53,533 bases of DNA, from NCBI GenBank assembly GCA_029781535.1, contig JAKOWL010000147.1, positions 1-53,533 on the forward strand, given 5' to 3'. Below are positions 44,721 to 53,533 of this stretch, one piece after another. The notes below the pieces were generated by a model. The model saw nothing but the letters and a program-made list of their open reading frames with translations, was not told the DNA's origin and did no database searches. Within the stretch, counting starts at the first letter, position 1. Each line of letters opens with the position of its first letter. The translations under genes were made by a program, and so were the position numbers. Source of the DNA: Pseudomonadota bacterium. Its GTDB lineage: Bacteria > Pseudomonadota > Gammaproteobacteria > Burkholderiales > Methylophilaceae.

Positions 44721-45638
44721 ATGGAGAAGGTTTTTTTGGGGAATGGTGCGTTAACGATGCAGTTGTCAAATTTTAGTTCAAGCATTAAAAACTTTTACGC
44801 GTTGTGCAAACCACGTGTAACCGCGCTGATTGTTTTTACTGCCGTCATCGGTATGTTCATGGCAACACCAGGCATGGTACCTTGGCCGCTGTTAATTGCC
44901 ACCACCATAGGCGTTGCCTTCAGTTCTGGAGCTGCTGCGGCATTCAATTGCCTGATTGAGCACAAGATTGATGCCGTCATGGCGCGAACACGTGGCCGCC
45001 CTTTACCCACCGGCCAAGTGTCTAATCTGGAGACAACGGTATTCGCAACGATTCTCGGCAGCATGGGGCTGGCAATACTTTATTTTTATGTGAACCCGCT
45101 GACGATGTGGCTGACTTTCGGTACCTTTGTGGGTTATGCCGTGATTTATACTGTTTTCCTGAAGCCGGCGACACCCATGAATATCGTCATCGGTGGTGCA
45201 TCAGGGGCCATGCCGCCAATTCTGGGCTGGGCGGCGGTCAATAACAACATCGCACCGGAATCTCTGATCATGTTTCTGATCATCTTTGCCTGGACCCCAC
45301 CACATTTCTGGTCTCTGGCGTTGTATCGCCGTGAGGAATATGCCAAGGTTGGCATGCCTATGCTGCCTGTGACGCATGGTGAGGCGTTTACCTTGCTGCA
45401 TATGCTGCTGTACACCGTCATTCTGGTAGCGGTAGCCTTCATGCCTTATGGCTTGGGGATGAGCGGACTAATCTATCTGGTCTCAGCGATCATTTTGAAT
45501 GGTATTTTCTTGAAGTACGTCATTAGCCTTTACCTCAAATATTCTGATGACTTGGCCAAACGTACGTTCAAGTTTTCCATTATCTACCTCAGCCTGATCT
45601 TTGCTGCCTTGCTGGTAGATCATTACTGGAAGCTGTAG
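44721..45638 (+). CDS. ctaB: Heme O synthase (protoheme IX farnesyltransferase)
   Basis: 305 residues, UbiA-family prenyltransferase with about nine membrane spans. Adds a farnesyl group to heme B, the step before CtaA. The Asp-rich prenyl-PP site is in [20 protein letters not shown], and [20 protein letters not shown] with [19 protein letters not shown] is diagnostic for CyoE/CtaB. The ATG at 44721 follows GGTGA by 8 nt; a second ATG is 12 codons downstream. Confidence 0.97.
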   Translation: MEKVFLGNGALTMQLSNFSSSIKNFYALCKPRVTALIVFTAVIGMFMATPGMVPWPLLIATTIGVAFSSGAAAAFNCLIEHKIDAVMARTRGRPLPTGQVSNLETTVFATILGSMGLAILYFYVNPLTMWLTFGTFVGYAVIYTVFLKPATPMNIVIGGASGAMPPILGWAAVNNNIAPESLIMFLIIFAWTPPHFWSLALYRREEYAKVGMPMLPVTHGEAFTLLHMLLYTVILVAVAFMPYGLGMSGLIYLVSAIILNGIFLKYVISLYLKYSDDLAKRTFKFSIIYLSLIFAALLVDHYWKL

Positions 45639-45746
45639 TATGTAGCAGTTCCTGGTGACTGTCATATAGAAGGCTAAGGTGCCGCCTTGCGTGCCAGTCA
45701 GATACTGTTGGTGTTTGGATGACAGCACATTAATAACAAAGCATTT

Positions 45747-47513
45747 ATGCAGCAGAAGATTCATACCCGATGCTTATTGGTGATTCTGGTTATGCTCTTT
45801 CTCGGCTTTCCGGTACATGCTGATGAGTCTCGGTACAAAGTGGAGCTTATCGCACCCGCTCCTCTGGATGATTTGCTGCAGAAGCATCTTCGGATTATCG
45901 AATGGCGCGAAAACCCGCGTCTGACTCCATCGGAATGGCAAAGGCTATACGTTAACGCAACGCAAAACATCAAGGACCTGTTGGCGACTGAGGGTTATTT
46001 TTCTCCGATGATAGAGGCCTCCCTGAAGAATTCTGACGGGACCTACGTAGCCAAGTTTGTCATTAACCCCGGGACACCGGTGACTATTGCGAGTGTCAAC
46101 ATCAAATTCTCAGGCGAGATTACCAAGCAGGTGCAGCGAGGCCCGCTGGATATGGATGTGATGAGGGAAGGATGGCTGCTGCCATCAGGCGCAAGGTTCC
46201 GCAATGATCTTTGGGAGGAAGCTAAGCGCAAGCTGCTGGCAAACCTGCTGTTGAATCGCTATCCGACTGCAACTATCCGCACAAGTCATGCAGAAATCAA
46301 TCCAGCAAACAATACTGCGGTGCTGACTATCGAGATTGACAGTGGCCCTTTGGTACGCTTTGGCAACTTGAGTGTCGAGGGGTTACGGCGCTATCCTCCC
46401 AGCCTTGTCGAAAACATCAACCGTATCAAGGTGGGTGACCCCTATGCGCAGTCCAGGCTGCTTGCTCTACAGACGCAATTGCAAGAAAGCGGCTATTTCC
46501 AGACCGTCGAGGTAAAGGCTGAGGTGCCAATGGCCAGCGGCGCCAACTCTACCAGTCTCATTGCGCCAATCAAGGTAGTGGTCGAAGAAAACCGGTCCGC
46601 CAGGATGGGTATCGGTGCTGGATATAGTACCAATACCGGCGCTCGTGCCCAACTGACTTATGATGACTTAAATATTCTGGACCGCGGCTGGCGGCTTACC
46701 AGTGGTCTGAAACTGGAGCAGAAGGCCCAGTCCATCAATGGACTTGTCCGTTTGCCTATCAGCGAGGAAGGTTATCGCGACAGTATGGATGCTCGTATCG
46801 ACCGCACAGATATCGAAGGGCTGACTACTCTCTCTGGTAAGGCCGGGGTCAGGCGTGTTTGGGGGCCAAGCAGGCGCGAGCAGTATCTTGGGGCAAATTA
46901 TACGCTGGAGAGGGAAAGCATCTCAGGTGGCGATACCACAACCAAGCATGCAGCCACGCTGGCTTACGGCATTACATTGCGGCATATCGATAACAATCTG
47001 TCCCCAACTCGAGGCTATTTGCTCAATGTCCAATTCGCCGGCGCGCCACTCGAGTCGCTATCAGATGGCCGTTTTCTGCAAAGCCATGCGAAGGTTCAAG
47101 GCTACTATCCATTTAGCCACAGTACCCAATTCATAGCGCGCGCCGAGATCGGTATGGTCAGCGGCAACGGTAATGCTCCGGCCGATTACCTGTTCCGCGC
47201 CGGCGGTGATCAATCGGTACGCGGTTACGCTTACCAGAGCCTGGGCGTAAAAAAGGATGATGCAGTTGTAGGTGGGCGCTACCTTGCCACCGGCAGTCTG
47301 GAACTTGTCCAATGGCTGACCGATACATGGGGTGCCGCAGTGTTTGCCGATTTCGGCAATGCTGCCAACAAGATGCAGGACCTGAAACCGGTATATGGTT
47401 ACGGATTCGGTGCGCGTTGGAAAAGCCCTGTTGGCCCAATTGGTGCGGATATCGCCTATGGGCAGGATACGGGTGAATACCGGCTGCATTTCAATATCGG
47501 AGTAGCATTCTGA
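45747..47513 (+). CDS. tamA: Translocation and assembly module subunit TamA (Omp85 family)
   Basis: 588 residues. Signal peptide about 1-26 (ending FPVHA). POTRA domains (about 30-270; APAPLDDLLQKHLRIIEW, PGTPVTIASVNIKFSGEI, SGPLVRFGNLSVEGLRRYPP) are followed by a 16-strand Omp85 barrel ending in FNIGVAF with the C-terminal Phe. The lid-loop motif is in FRAGGDQSVRGYAYQSLG. With TamB it bridges outer and inner membranes for outer-membrane protein insertion or phospholipid transport. Its TGA overlaps tamB by one base (TGATG). Confidence 0.95.
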   Translation: MQQKIHTRCLLVILVMLFLGFPVHADESRYKVELIAPAPLDDLLQKHLRIIEWRENPRLTPSEWQRLYVNATQNIKDLLATEGYFSPMIEASLKNSDGTYVAKFVINPGTPVTIASVNIKFSGEITKQVQRGPLDMDVMREGWLLPSGARFRNDLWEEAKRKLLANLLLNRYPTATIRTSHAEINPANNTAVLTIEIDSGPLVRFGNLSVEGLRRYPPSLVENINRIKVGDPYAQSRLLALQTQLQESGYFQTVEVKAEVPMASGANSTSLIAPIKVVVEENRSARMGIGAGYSTNTGARAQLTYDDLNILDRGWRLTSGLKLEQKAQSINGLVRLPISEEGYRDSMDARIDRTDIEGLTTLSGKAGVRRVWGPSRREQYLGANYTLERESISGGDTTTKHAATLAYGITLRHIDNNLSPTRGYLLNVQFAGAPLESLSDGRFLQSHAKVQGYYPFSHSTQFIARAEIGMVSGNGNAPADYLFRAGGDQSVRGYAYQSLGVKKDDAVVGGRYLATGSLELVQWLTDTWGAAVFADFGNAANKMQDLKPVYGYGFGARWKSPVGPIGADIAYGQDTGEYRLHFNIGVAF

Positions 47514-50500
47514 TGCTGCGCCATTACTTTTTTCTGATTCTGTCGTGCGTGTCGTTGCTGGCATGGGGGGGTGCCCCCATCAGTCTCGGCACTGCCATGG
47601 ATTCATTTGAGTACGATCTGGACAGCGTCCATCTGAAACTGGAAAAGCTGGATGCACGCTGGCAGCTTTCTACAGGCGGGGATGGCCGGGTTTTTGTGGA
47701 GCATCTGCGGGCGAAGCGCCTCATAATCACGATGCGGGACAACCAGAGCAGTGGAAACGCAGACCTGCCTGAACATCTCAGGCTGCCTTTTCCCTTAAAC
47801 GTCCGTCAGGCCGAGATTGCCGAGGTCTTGATTATCCGTGGCGGTGAACGCCATGCAATTAAGGATATGCGCTTCAGTTTCTCAGCTGACAGCAGCAACT
47901 TGCGGCTCGATAGTCTGCATGCAAACACGCCTTGGGGGATGTTATCAGGTGTGGTGCGGCTTGGGACCGCCAAGCCGTTCCCAGTTAACGGCACTCTCGA
48001 AGCGATCAACCTTAACGGCAAGTTGCCTTATGACATCAATATACAGCTTTCAGGTGATCTAGAAACCTTGCAGTTTGCATCGGCCAGTGTTTTGAATACA
48101 CAGGATGGCAAGATGGTTTTGCTTCAAGGTGAAGACAGAGCCCATGCCGCTGGCTTTATTCAGGCCAGAGGAAGTTTGGGATTGTCTGGTCAGTATCCGC
48201 TAGTGGCTGATATCCGTGTTACCGATGTGCATCCCGAACGCTTGGGTGCTTATCCTACAGCAAATATTTCTTTCGACCTTGGGCTCAAGGGAGCATTGCA
48301 ACCCGAGGCGGCTTTACGAATGCAAGTGGCGTTGCGCGATAGCGAGTGGCGTGGCAGGAAGGTGTCGGGAGAGGGGGCGATGGCTATCGCAGGCAACCAG
48401 ATCCGCGATCTGGACTTGCATGCGAAGATTGCTGCCAATACCATGGCGGTCAGCGGTAGTTTAGGGAATGCGCGCGGGATGCTGAGATGGAACCTGGATT
48501 TTCCCGAATTGGAAGTGCTGGGTGAAGGTTATGGAGGGCATGCAAGAGCTAACGGCACGCTAACCGGTGATCTGGAAAATCCTGATGCGCGTTTGACCTT
48601 GCTGGCAGAACAACTGCAGTTACCGGGCAAGCTGAGCATTTCACACTTGGAAGGGCATGCAGCGCTCGCAGAAGGCGCTAATGGCAAGCTTGACGGCGAG
48701 ATTAACTCTGCTGGCTTGCATTATGGCCAATACTCTCTGGAGGAAGGGCGTTTGACCTTGCAGGGAACTCGTGCGAATCACCGCCTTGCGCTAACGGCAT
48801 CCGGAAACGAACAAAAAATCGAGAGCGTCCTGCAAGGTGGATTATCGACGGGCTTGCACTGGACAGGATGGCTGCAAAGCCTATCCTGCCGGTGCCATCC
48901 CTCCTCATTTAGCCTGCAAAGTCCTGCGTCTCTCGCAGCAGGAATGGGAGACGTGACGCTCGGGAGTGCCGTGATTCAACTTACGAAAGGGCGTGTCTTT
49001 ATCGACCATCTACATATGGGCGGTGGGATGATCGAGAGCAAGGGTCGGTTGGAAAATCTGGCCTGGGCGGAGATTTCTCCGTTGCTGCCTAAGCCTGCGC
49101 AATTGCGTGGCGATTTGACCATGTCAGGCAGATGGGACTTTGAAGCAGGCAATTTACTGAATGGCAAAGTCGACTTGTGGCGCAAGGAGGGTGACCTGAT
49201 TCTTGCGATTGATGACGGCAAGGAGAATCCGTTTGGCCTGCAGCAAGCGAAAATAGGCGTGGAGATGTCAAATAATCATGTCACTCTCAATGCCATGGCA
49301 CGCGGGAATAATATTGGCAACCTGGATATCCAGGTTGCCACGACACTTGCCAGGGTAGGCTCAGGATTCTCTGTACTAGCCAATGCGCCATTAAGTTTGA
49401 ATGCTTCCGCAGAGCTCCAAACACTGTCCTGGCTGCCATTGCCATCTGAGCTTGTGGATGCGAGCATGGATGGTCAGTTAAGTTTGTCTGCTCAGGCCAA
49501 TGGGCGATGGGATGAACCGCATCTAAGCGGCCATCTCCAAGGGACTCATCTACAATTCAGCATGCCCTCTGAAGGGGTTGCCTTTGATGATGGGAAGCTG
49601 GAAGCTACTTTTGTTGATGATAAGCTTCTGATCAAGCAGGCCTCGTGGCGAGGGGGTGATGGGCGGCTGCAAGCTGGCGGATTGCTGCAAATGGAAAGCG
49701 GCCAGCCGGTCATTGCACTCGACTGGACAGCCGACAGGTTCACTGCCATTTCTCGTGCCGACCGTCTGCTGGTTTTGAATGGATCTGGCAAGACTACGCT
49801 GGGTGACGGCATGCTGATGGTCTCAGGGAATGTCGTGGTAGCCAAAGGGCAGGTGGAGCTTGCCAGTCAGGAGACACCGAAACTAAGTGAAGATGTCATT
49901 GTGCTCGGTCAAACTGCATCGGCACCTGAGTCAGAGATGGGTGTGCTGCTGAACAACTTGCACATCGACCTCGGCAAGGAATTCAATCTGCGTGGCTATG
50001 GCCTCGACGCAAAACTGGCCGGCTCCCTGACATTGACAGGCCTGACACGCTATCATCCCCATAGTGAAGGTAGCATACAGGTGAATAAAGGCACCTATAT
50101 GGCATATGGTCAGGTGCTGAACATCGAGCGCGGTATTCTCAACTTCAGTGGGCCACTAGACAATCCTGGCCTCAATATCCGTGCGATGCGTAACAGTAAG
50201 CCGGTCAATGCCGGTATCGAAATTGCCGGCAGCGCTTTTCAGCCGGCTACAAAGCTAGTGTCTGACCCGGATGTTCCAGAAAGTGACAAGCTGTCATGGT
50301 TGGTGTTGGGCCACGGCATCGACAGTGCCGGCAAGAATGACTATGCCATGCTGTCGCTAGCCGCCGGCGCGCTGCTCTCACAAGGTCAGTCCGTGCCGTT
50401 GCAGACCAAAATTGCGCATGCTGTAGGCCTCGACGAATTCGGCATTTCCGGTGGTAATGCCGAAAACGCGGTCGTTACAGTAGGCAAGCGCCTGTCCTCA

Positions 50501-50647
50501 GGGCTATTCCTGAGTTATGAGAAAAGTGTCAGTGGTCTGCTGGACATCGTGCGGTTGACCTACAACATCACGTCTCGCTGGTCGCTCCGCGCCGAGTCTG
50601 GAACCGAGAGCGCCGTGGATATTCTGTATTCCTTCAGATTCAATTGA
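47513..50647 (+). CDS. tamB: Translocation and assembly module subunit TamB (DUF490)
   Basis: 1044 residues, shorter than the roughly 1250 of E. coli TamB. An N-terminal membrane anchor or signal (MLRHYFFLILSCVSLLAWGG) is followed by a long beta-taco built from repeated short strands. The conserved C-terminal TamB domain (about 880-1044) has GSIQVNKGTYMAYGQVLNIE, GILNFSGPLDNPGLNIRAMR, SWLVLGHGIDSAGKNDYAML and ends YSFRFN. One-base overlap with tamA shows a coupled operon. Confidence 0.94.
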   Translation: MLRHYFFLILSCVSLLAWGGAPISLGTAMDSFEYDLDSVHLKLEKLDARWQLSTGGDGRVFVEHLRAKRLIITMRDNQSSGNADLPEHLRLPFPLNVRQAEIAEVLIIRGGERHAIKDMRFSFSADSSNLRLDSLHANTPWGMLSGVVRLGTAKPFPVNGTLEAINLNGKLPYDINIQLSGDLETLQFASASVLNTQDGKMVLLQGEDRAHAAGFIQARGSLGLSGQYPLVADIRVTDVHPERLGAYPTANISFDLGLKGALQPEAALRMQVALRDSEWRGRKVSGEGAMAIAGNQIRDLDLHAKIAANTMAVSGSLGNARGMLRWNLDFPELEVLGEGYGGHARANGTLTGDLENPDARLTLLAEQLQLPGKLSISHLEGHAALAEGANGKLDGEINSAGLHYGQYSLEEGRLTLQGTRANHRLALTASGNEQKIESVLQGGLSTGLHWTGWLQSLSCRCHPSSFSLQSPASLAAGMGDVTLGSAVIQLTKGRVFIDHLHMGGGMIESKGRLENLAWAEISPLLPKPAQLRGDLTMSGRWDFEAGNLLNGKVDLWRKEGDLILAIDDGKENPFGLQQAKIGVEMSNNHVTLNAMARGNNIGNLDIQVATTLARVGSGFSVLANAPLSLNASAELQTLSWLPLPSELVDASMDGQLSLSAQANGRWDEPHLSGHLQGTHLQFSMPSEGVAFDDGKLEATFVDDKLLIKQASWRGGDGRLQAGGLLQMESGQPVIALDWTADRFTAISRADRLLVLNGSGKTTLGDGMLMVSGNVVVAKGQVELASQETPKLSEDVIVLGQTASAPESEMGVLLNNLHIDLGKEFNLRGYGLDAKLAGSLTLTGLTRYHPHSEGSIQVNKGTYMAYGQVLNIERGILNFSGPLDNPGLNIRAMRNSKPVNAGIEIAGSAFQPATKLVSDPDVPESDKLSWLVLGHGIDSAGKNDYAMLSLAAGALLSQGQSVPLQTKIAHAVGLDEFGISGGNAENAVVTVGKRLSSGLFLSYEKSVSGLLDIVRLTYNITSRWSLRAESGTESAVDILYSFRFN

Positions 50648-50989
50648 AATTGTTTGGCTGGCTTAGCGGGATTTACCGCAGACTCGTCCTTTGAGCGCAA
50701 TTTGGCACTGCTTAACGGCTTTTTGCATTGCAGCACCTAATAGTGTCATGTCGCTATATACAGTTAATTGTGCAAATGAAAATGGGTATGCAAATGATGA
50801 TCACTTTTATACTTGATTGGCGTTCCCGATATGATAAAAGTGGTCACTGGGGTGTGTGCCATTTCGCATTAAGTTCTGAATATCAACTGACGGCCAAGAG
50901 CGGTTTTGCTTTTGGCTGAAATGCCGTCTTTCTATCACGGCTTAGTTCCGAAATCAGCCGGAGCACGTATGCGTGCAGCTTGTGATGAA
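50648..50989. other. 342-bp gap with an imperfect long inverted repeat
   Basis: No credible gene; one 63-codon frame lacks an SD and a protein-like composition. GATCACTTTTAT (50799-50810) and ATAAAAGTGGTC (50834-50845) match in 11 of 12 pairs around a 23-nt spacer. No T tract follows, so it is not a terminator. It could be a fold in the 3' region of tamB, an operator or a relic of an inserted element. Confidence 0.5.
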
Positions 50990-51883
50990 TCAATCCATAT
51001 CCAACCAGTTACGTAGTTCTTCTGACGCTAGATCGGCGAACGCACGAAGTTTCGGCGGCATGAATCGTTGTCGCGGAAAAACAATGTGAATCGGGTCTGC
51101 CTTCGCTTGCCAATCAGGTAAAACCTGGACCAATTTTCCTATGGTACATTCTTCACGGCACAGATAGAGCGGTAACAAAGCAACACCATCTCCTTCCAGC
51201 ACCATTGAACGTACGACACGAATATCATTAACCATTACCTGACCGTAAAGTGGAACGGTTACTTCAGTTTTCTGATTTGTCAGCGTCCATGCATCCTTGC
51301 CCAAAGGCGTGAATTGCAGGCAGCAGTGCTGGCGCAAATGCTGAGGAGAATCAAGAGGTGGCGCAGAGCGTAGGTAGCCAGGGCTTGCAAAGGGCACCCA
51401 GTGGGCGATGCCAACATGCTTGGCAATTAGGGATGAGTCCTTCAGGACACCTGTCCGAATTGCTACATCAATTCCCTCAGCGATTAGATCAACATAATGA
51501 TTCGTCAGTACCATATCAACCCGGACATCCGGGTATCTGCGTCGCATCTGAGTCATGATGCTCGCTAGCATGTGGTCGCCGATATCAGCCGGGGCGGTCA
51601 CACGCAGTAAACCAGATGGTTCGCCAGTTGATTCGGTCACCGCGGCCTCTGCTTCCAGCATATGTCCGAGACCAGCAGAAGCGTGCTGAAAATACAGCGC
51701 GCCGGCTTCGGTAAGCCTGAGCCGTCGCGTTGTCCGTTGCAGCAGCATGACACCTAGGCGCTTTTCCAAGAGTGACACCCGGTTGCTAACCGTTGAGGTC
51801 GGCAAGTCAAGTTGACGGGCAGCAGCGCTAAAACTGCCCGCCTGGACAACCTTGACGAAAACTGCGGCTTGATTGAAATCCAT
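50990..51883 (-). CDS. LysR family transcriptional regulator
   Basis: 297 residues. N-terminal winged helix (about 1-60; FVKVVQAGSFSAAARQLDLP then TSTVSNRVSLLEKRLGVMLL, QRTTRRLRLTEAG) and a substrate-binding domain from about 90 (GLLRVTAPADIGDHML). This CrgA/DsdC-like branch often controls divergent oxidoreductase or pirin genes. It diverges from the pirin gene over 95 bp containing a palindrome at 51898, so it probably controls pirin-ycaC and itself. Confidence 0.95.
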   Translation of the reverse strand: MDFNQAAVFVKVVQAGSFSAAARQLDLPTSTVSNRVSLLEKRLGVMLLQRTTRRLRLTEAGALYFQHASAGLGHMLEAEAAVTESTGEPSGLLRVTAPADIGDHMLASIMTQMRRRYPDVRVDMVLTNHYVDLIAEGIDVAIRTGVLKDSSLIAKHVGIAHWVPFASPGYLRSAPPLDSPQHLRQHCCLQFTPLGKDAWTLTNQKTEVTVPLYGQVMVNDIRVVRSMVLEGDGVALLPLYLCREECTIGKLVQVLPDWQAKADPIHIVFPRQRFMPPKLRAFADLASEELRNWLDMD

Positions 51884-51893
51884 TATGCAATCA

Positions 51894-51922
51894 GATGGAA
51901 AATATTTTCATATTTAACCATC
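51894..51922. promoter_or_regulatory. Palindromic candidate LysR operator
   Basis: GAAAATATTTTC (51898-51909) is a perfect 12-bp palindrome, and GATGG (51894-51898) with CCATC (51918-51922) forms an outer inverted repeat. The palindrome begins 15 bp upstream of the lysR start codon, in the divergent lysR-pirin spacer. Confidence 0.45.
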
Positions 51923-51978
51923 TAGTATATGAATTGTCCATGCTTTAAAGTGCGTTCATTGAATTACGGAGAACAGGC

Positions 51979-52845
51979 ATGAAAAAACTAGCATTCATTA
52001 AGCGCAGTAACAGTAACCACTGGGTCGGCAATGGATTTCCAGTGAAGAGCATATTTTCCTATCGAGACATTGCCGAAGAGATGTCGCCCTTTTTACTGCT
52101 GGATTACGCAGGACCGGCCGATTTTCCGCCGACCACGCAAAAGCTTGGCGTTGGCCAGCATCCGCATCGTGGTTTCGAGACCGTGACTATCGTCTATAAG
52201 GGCGGCGTCTCGCACCGCGATTCATCCGGCGGGGGTGGAACCATTGGCCCCGGCGATGTGCAATGGATGACTGCTGCATCCGGTCTACTCCATGAGGAAT
52301 ACCACAGCACGGAATTCGCCCGGGAAGGCGGCACCTTGGAGATGGTCCAGTTGTGGGTCAATCTACCGGCCAAGGACAAGATGGGGGCTCCGTCTTATCA
52401 GGGCATAACTTCAGAGCAAATTCCCGAGGCGACTTTGTCTGGAGACGCCGGCAAGATACGCGTTATTGCTGGACGCCATGGCGATGTCGAAGGCCCAACT
52501 CGCACCTTTACGCCGATGAACGTATGGGATTTGCACCTAAAGGCTGGACACCGCGTGGCATTCGACCTGCCGAACGGGCATACCGCAGCACTGTTCATCT
52601 TGCACGGCTCGATTCGGCTTGAAGAACGGCATAACGTGCGCACTACCGAACTGGCCGTGCTTGAACGTGATGGCAGCCACCTAGAATTTGAAGTCACCGA
52701 GGATACAACCTTACTACTACTCAACGGCGAGCCTCTAAACGAGCCTATTGTCGGCTATGGCCCATTTGTGATGAATAACCATGAGGAGATCGCTCAGGCG
52801 ATCGATGATTTCAAAAGCGGCCACTTCAAACAGATTGGCCATTAA
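51979..52845 (+). CDS. Pirin family protein (bicupin)
   Basis: 288 residues. Two cupin halves; metal ligands in the N-terminal cupin are visible as His61 and His63 (GQHPHRGFETVT), His105 and Glu107 (LLHEEYHS). Other pirin marks: LLDYAGPADFPPT, GDVQWMTAASGLLHEE, LQLWVNLPAKDK-type MVQLWVNLPAKDKM. Bacterial pirins include quercetinases and redox-sensing regulators; activity here is unknown. GGAGAA lies 8 nt before the ATG. Likely co-transcribed with the following hydrolase gene (39 bp gap). Confidence 0.95.
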   Translation: MKKLAFIKRSNSNHWVGNGFPVKSIFSYRDIAEEMSPFLLLDYAGPADFPPTTQKLGVGQHPHRGFETVTIVYKGGVSHRDSSGGGGTIGPGDVQWMTAASGLLHEEYHSTEFAREGGTLEMVQLWVNLPAKDKMGAPSYQGITSEQIPEATLSGDAGKIRVIAGRHGDVEGPTRTFTPMNVWDLHLKAGHRVAFDLPNGHTAALFILHGSIRLEERHNVRTTELAVLERDGSHLEFEVTEDTTLLLLNGEPLNEPIVGYGPFVMNNHEEIAQAIDDFKSGHFKQIGH

Positions 52846-52884
52846 CCCAGCAGCATTTTTTATTACTATTCAAGGAGAAGAATC

Positions 52885-53511
52885 ATGAACAAACCTTACA
52901 TCAAACTCGACAGAAATAATGCAGCCGTTTTGCTGGTTGATCATCAGGCAGGCTTATCTTCCCTGGTACGAGACATTGAACCGGACAAGTTCCGCAACAA
53001 TGTCCTTGCACTGGCTGACTTGGCTAAATATTTTGATCTGCCGACCATTCTGACGACTAGCTTCGAGAATGGTCCGAACGGCCCTTTGATGACGGAACTC
53101 AAGGAGACATTCCCGAAAGCGCCCTATATCGCACGCCCTGGACAGATTAACGCCTGGGACAACGAGGATTTTGTCAAAGCAGTCAAGGCTACTGGCAAGA
53201 AACAGTTAATTATCGCCGGGATTGTCACTGAAGTCTGTGTGGCCTTCCCAACGCTGTCGGCACTTGAAGAAGGTTACGAAGTCTTCGTTGTCACCGATGC
53301 CTCCGGCACATTCAATGAAATCACACGTCACTCGGCATGGGATCGGATGTCCGCTGCTGGTGCCCAACTGATGACCTGGTTCGGCGTAGCTTGTGAACTC
53401 CACCGTGATTGGCGTAACGATATAGAAGGTCTGGGAACACTATTTGCCAACCATATCCCTGACTACCGCAACCTGATAAACAGCTACACCACCACTCAAA
53501 ATGGCAGATAA
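52885..53511 (+). CDS. ycaC: YcaC-type cysteine hydrolase (isochorismatase-like fold)
   Basis: 208 residues, close in length and sequence to enterobacterial YcaC, a homo-octameric hydrolase of unknown substrate. Asp19 (LLVDHQAG) and the nucleophile Cys118 (GIVTEVCVAFP) are in place; the basic position between them falls at Arg84 (YIARPGQINAW). SD AAGGAGAAG lies 6 nt before the ATG. The pirin-ycaC pairing recurs in many bacteria. The right edge of the window follows 22 bp after the stop. Confidence 0.92.
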   Translation: MNKPYIKLDRNNAAVLLVDHQAGLSSLVRDIEPDKFRNNVLALADLAKYFDLPTILTTSFENGPNGPLMTELKETFPKAPYIARPGQINAWDNEDFVKAVKATGKKQLIIAGIVTEVCVAFPTLSALEEGYEVFVVTDASGTFNEITRHSAWDRMSAAGAQLMTWFGVACELHRDWRNDIEGLGTLFANHIPDYRNLINSYTTTQNGR

Positions 53512-53533
53512 GACTCTCGATAGTTTGGCTCCA

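Noticed and set aside
50728-50919. 63-codon frame in the tamB-lysR gap
   Set aside because: No ribosome-binding site, repetitive Met/Gln N-terminus, and it spans the inverted repeat; not supported as a gene.

Overview
The window reads as a chromosomal segment of a betaproteobacterium. The best guess is Methylophilaceae (Methylotenera / Methylophilus type). This rests on family-level recognition and gene order: the polA - DUF2782 - thrB - BPSS1780 - uvrD block, the MAKEELIEM-type IF-1 beside cspA, Coq7-type ubiquinone hydroxylase, and a coxB-coxA-ctaG-coxC / SURF1-ctaA-ctaB cytochrome oxidase cluster. It is inference, not a database match. Almost all of the sequence is dense core genome. There is no rRNA, CRISPR array, intact insertion sequence or prophage.

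Layout. 1-6616: polA (cut by the left edge) diverges from a LOG-family nucleotidase; then a DUF2782 exported protein, homoserine kinase thrB, a BPSS1780-type membrane protein and convergent uvrD. 6617-9740: a candidate standalone small RNA with a CCUCC loop, a small exported protein, and groES-groEL under a CIRCE/HrcA operator. 9741-15650: a conserved hypothetical gene with aldo-keto reductase tas, yjdM, two small unknown genes, cspA with a long leader, infA and rlhA. 15738-25332: bioA-dacB, an FKBP/OsmC pair, DUF2322, coq7, ctpA, a SelW-like protein, an NlpC/P60 hydrolase, and a yoaA-type helicase that opens the tightly overlapped yoaA-arfB-tsaB-rimI-udg operon (23392-27620). 27692-32735: lemA, two TPM-domain genes, a predicted exported cysteine-hydrolase-like protein, proS and a lytic transglycosylase. 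32922-36599: DUF1097 protein, an unknown exported protein, queA, tRNA-Leu(CAA), dps and a DUF2061-like membrane protein. 36734-36819 is a decayed second tRNA-Leu.

37037-45638 is a complete aa3-type cytochrome c oxidase locus: structural subunits II, I and III, copper-delivery protein CtaG, a 36-residue membrane protein, SURF1, a Sco-like thioredoxin-fold protein, heme A synthase and heme O synthase. An FNR-type palindrome lies just upstream of it. 45747-50647 is tamA-tamB (outer-membrane protein assembly). 50990 to the right end is a LysR regulator divergent from pirin and a YcaC-type cysteine hydrolase, a cassette that may be laterally acquired.

The less ordinary signals are: the 6721-6827 RNA with its upstream tandem repeats; the tRNA-Leu/pseudo-tRNA-Leu pair flanking dps; the FNR-type box at the oxidase operon; two promoters (bioA, yoaA) whose -10 elements sit about 6 nt from the ATG and so predict leaderless mRNAs; a Sco-like protein that keeps CxxxC but has no distal histidine; and a Cys-His-Asp exported protein attached to the lemA/TPM cluster. 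No wholly new multi-gene defence or mobile system was seen.
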